Part shown: in pieces, positions 61,866 through 64,000 of the stretch | Layout of the letters: the number at the start of each line of letters is the position of its first letter | Position numbering within the stretch: the stretch's first letter is position 1 | Source of the DNA: Hallerella porci | GTDB taxonomy: Bacteria; Fibrobacterota; Fibrobacteria; Fibrobacterales; Fibrobacteraceae | DNA length: 64,000 nt | Direction: 5' to 3' | Assembly: GCF_003148885.1 (NCBI RefSeq) | Contig: NZ_QGHD01000010.1 | Location: forward strand, 5,219-69,218 | The notes under the pieces: generated by a model | Told to the model about the DNA's origin: nothing | Databases searched by the model: none | The model's input: the letters and a program-made list of their open reading frames with translations, nothing else | Made by a program: the position numbers and the translations under genes

Positions 61866-62576
61866 ATGAATAAGCAAGCGATTCTTTGTTTTCACGATTT
61901 TTCGGTAGAAAATTTTCGTGTGGCGAAAGAGCAAATTTGTCGGATGATGGAAGCGGCGGGGGCGCCGATTTCGGTGGCGGTGATTCCTTCGATAGCAGGA
62001 GCTTCGGCAGCGGATGTGCAAGAATTTATTGCAGCATTGGATGCGTTAAAAAATGCGGGGCATGAACTGCTTTTGCACGGAATGTTTCATCGGGCAAGTC
62101 AAAATTTGCTGCGGAATTTTTTCGGGAAAGTGGCGTGTGCGCTGACGGGAAATGAAGCGGAATTTGCAGGATTATTAAAAGAAGATTCGCAGAAATTATT
62201 TTTGCAGGCGACGCAAACGTGGGAAAATTTAAAGCAATCTTCGCCGCAGGTTTTTGTTCCGCCGACATGGTACGGCAATGCGTTTTTAAAACAGCAAGTG
62301 CTTCAAACTTGTGCGGTTTACGATGGACGTTCCGCGATTTTTTGGAAAGACAAAAAAATTTTTTCGCCGGCGATAAGTTTTGCGGGACTTCCGAAATGGA
62401 GTATGAAATTTCTCTGCCTCTTTGCCAAAATTCTTTTTCAATTTTCTCCCGGAATTCCGCGTTTGGTTTTTCATCCGATTGATTTTCAAATTCTCGGTGA
62501 AGAAAAAATTGCCGGACTCATTCGGAAAATGGTTGCGATTCGTCAATTAAAACAATACGACAATTTGAGAAAATAA
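61866..62576 (+). CDS. DUF2334-type polysaccharide-deacetylase-fold protein
   Basis: 236 residues from MNKQAILCFHDFSVENF (61866). ILCFHD near the start carries the Asp-type metal residue of the fold, SVAVIPSIAG and GHELLLHGMFHR (the HG..H region) follow, and later PTWYGN and IPRLVFHPIDF close the site. Members remove acetyl groups from glycans or act as related hydrolases; the substrate is unknown. Divergent from the phosphatase gene. Confidence 0.75.
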   Translation: MNKQAILCFHDFSVENFRVAKEQICRMMEAAGAPISVAVIPSIAGASAADVQEFIAALDALKNAGHELLLHGMFHRASQNLLRNFFGKVACALTGNEAEFAGLLKEDSQKLFLQATQTWENLKQSSPQVFVPPTWYGNAFLKQQVLQTCAVYDGRSAIFWKDKKIFSPAISFAGLPKWSMKFLCLFAKILFQFSPGIPRLVFHPIDFQILGEEKIAGLIRKMVAIRQLKQYDNLRK

Positions 62577-62684
62577 CGGTTCGTGCGCGCTGGTCTGCCA
62601 CCCTGTCATCGGTTTTTAATATAAAAAATTATCGAGAAAAATTCAACGAAGGGAAAATGAAAATTTCATCCTTTTAATTAAAAA

Positions 62685-62705
62685 ACGCTCGGCAAAGCCG
62701 AGCGT
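62685..62705 (-). terminator. Terminator after carB
   Basis: ACGCTCGGC-AAA-GCCGAGCGT stem with TTTTTTAATT on the minus strand, 27 bases past the carB stop. Confidence 0.85.
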
Positions 62706-62731
62706 GGTTGCTTTCCAAGTTTCGCTTTGGA

Positions 62732-64000
62732 TTATTCAATCATCGCGTGATATTCTTGGAGCGATTTGACAGAGCCTTTACCCTTTCTTGCTTCGGCAAT
62801 TCCTTTTACAGTATTTAATGCCGCGGCAAGAGTTGTAATGTATGGCGTCTTGTATTTAATCGCCGCTTTACGAATCGCCGATTCGTCTTTAATTGCATCG
62901 CGTTTTGCCCATGGCGTATTGATAATTAAGTTCACCTGTTTGTTCAAGATAATATCTAAAACATTGGGGCGACCTTCGTTAATCTTATTCACCACTTCGC
63001 ATTTGACGCCTGCGTTTTCGTAGAATTTTGCAGTGCCTTCGGTAGCGTAAATTTTGAATCCGAGTTTTGCAAATTCTTTACCCACTTCAATTGCTTGGTC
63101 TGCTAAATTCGTCTTATCCGACAAACTGATTAACACAGCGCCTTCGGACGGAAGCACAGAACCGGCGGCTTCTTGGCTCTTGTAATAAGCTAATGCAAAG
63201 TTTTCACTCAAGCCTAAAACTTCACCGGTTGAACGCATTTCAGGACCTAAGACCGGATCGACTTTTGGGAATTTATCAAACGGGAACACCGCTTCCTTGG
63301 CACCGTGATGCTTGAATTTTTTGTCCTTCAAGTGTAACGATTCCAGTTTTTCGCCGAGCATTAAACGGGTCGCAAGGCGCGCCATTTGCGTGTTGCAAAC
63401 TTTAGAAACCAATGGCACTGTGCGCGATGCACGCGGATTGGCTTCGAGCACAAAGACTTTACCGTCTTCGATTGCGTATTGCATATTCATCAGTCCGCAA
63501 ACATGCAATGCTTCGGCAATTTTACGCGTGTAATCTTTAATCGTTTTCAAATTTTCTTCGGTGATGGTCACCGGCGGAATAATACATGCCGAGTCGCCCG
63601 AATGAACGCCCGCAAGTTCTACGTGTTCCATGACCGATGGAATATAAACGTGTTCGCCATCGGCTAAAGCATCCGCTTCGCATTCGAGAGCATTGTGGAG
63701 AAAACGGTCCACCAAAAGCGGGCGATCTGGAGTAACGCCGACGGCCTTTGCCACATATTCGCGGAGCATTGCTTCGTCGTAAATCACTTCCATGCCGCGG
63801 CCGCCCAAAACAAAACTCGGGCGAATCATAATCGGGTATCCGCCGATTTGCTTCACCACTTCTAAAGCTTCGTCAATGTTTGTCGCCATGCCGCTTTCTG
63901 GCATCGGAATATTTAACCGATCCATCATCTTGCGGAACAAATCGCGGTCTTCAGCAATGTCGATAGAATCGATGCTTGTGCCTAAAATTTTCACGCCTTC
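62732..64000 (-). CDS. carB: Carbamoyl-phosphate synthase large subunit, C-terminal half (partial)
   Basis: At least 422 residues; the frame continues past the right window edge (EGVKILGTSIDSID...). The second ATP-grasp domain (GGYPIMIRPSFVLGGRGMEV, PSVMEHVELAGVHSGDSACI, LEANPRASRTVPLVSK) is followed by the MGS-like allosteric domain (KLGFKIYATEGTAKF, VNKINEGRPNVLDII) ending at 62732. It makes carbamoyl phosphate for pyrimidines and arginine. A short GC-richer homologous scrap occurs at 232-322. Confidence 0.96.
   Translation of the reverse strand, partial: EGVKILGTSIDSIDIAEDRDLFRKMMDRLNIPMPESGMATNIDEALEVVKQIGGYPIMIRPSFVLGGRGMEVIYDEAMLREYVAKAVGVTPDRPLLVDRFLHNALECEADALADGEHVYIPSVMEHVELAGVHSGDSACIIPPVTITEENLKTIKDYTRKIAEALHVCGLMNMQYAIEDGKVFVLEANPRASRTVPLVSKVCNTQMARLATRLMLGEKLESLHLKDKKFKHHGAKEAVFPFDKFPKVDPVLGPEMRSTGEVLGLSENFALAYYKSQEAAGSVLPSEGAVLISLSDKTNLADQAIEVGKEFAKLGFKIYATEGTAKFYENAGVKCEVVNKINEGRPNVLDIILNKQVNLIINTPWAKRDAIKDESAIRKAAIKYKTPYITTLAAALNTVKGIAEARKGKGSVKSLQEYHAMIE

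Overview
The window looks like chromosome of a Fibrobacter-type bacterium (Fibrobacterota). The evidence is Fib_succ_major-type secreted proteins, a GH5 cellulase and a GH11 xylanase that share a C-terminal 'VFDMQGR' block, Ser-rich linkers, a PorV-like outer-membrane protein, futalosine-pathway menaquinone genes, and an AT-leaning codon usage (AAA, TTT, GAA). Everything here is read by eye from sequence; no database search was possible.

Region 1 (1-7500) is an accessory, mosaic segment. Two broken copies of the thrS 3' part (1-730 and 6605-7492) bracket it. Both are cut by short structured inserts, and the left copy also carries an inverted scrap of a second carB gene. The inserts form a family. 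Fixed flanks (about CGAGTGTCGC on the left, ATGACCGAGCGCAG on the right) enclose an 18-22 bp palindrome whose stem sequence differs in every copy while both arms change together around a central CTTG (CTAG once). Between the thrS copies lie two GNAT-acetyltransferase modules resembling toxin-antitoxin pairs (one intact, one broken), a four-gene operon of small secreted proteins, and a DUF4329-like protein followed by a lipoprotein. Donor-like GC-richer codon usage switches to resident AT-richer usage inside the right thrS copy near 7200.

Region 2 (7600-25800) is mostly ordinary core genome: a GT4 glycosyltransferase with an LtaS-like sulfatase-fold enzyme, a prepilin-like protein, a MoxR/DUF58/transglutaminase operon, a triple-FKBP isomerase, a PorV-like protein carrying a beta-propeller, queH, dapF, mnmA, and an operon of chorismate mutase, tyrA, a strongly altered EPSP-synthase-like gene and nadK.

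Region 3 (25900-33000) carries secreted plant-wall enzymes: a GH5 cellulase and a GH11-CBM6 xylanase. Between them is a 21-copy, indel-free 42-bp tandem array. A second 42-bp array lies at 42267, and the GH5 linker DNA also repeats every 42 bp.

Region 4 (33000-64000) holds glgC, pckA, trmB, a radical SAM protein, a MATE exporter, a CDF transporter, tRNA-His, a string of envelope genes (secreted MBL-fold lipoprotein, M23 peptidase, lamin-tail protein), ribD, a UbiD-family decarboxylase, rhomboid, mqnC, argS, rsfS with a histone-like tail, panD, tRNA-Leu, a SPOR protein, miaB, a phosphatase, and the C-terminal half of carB running off the right edge.
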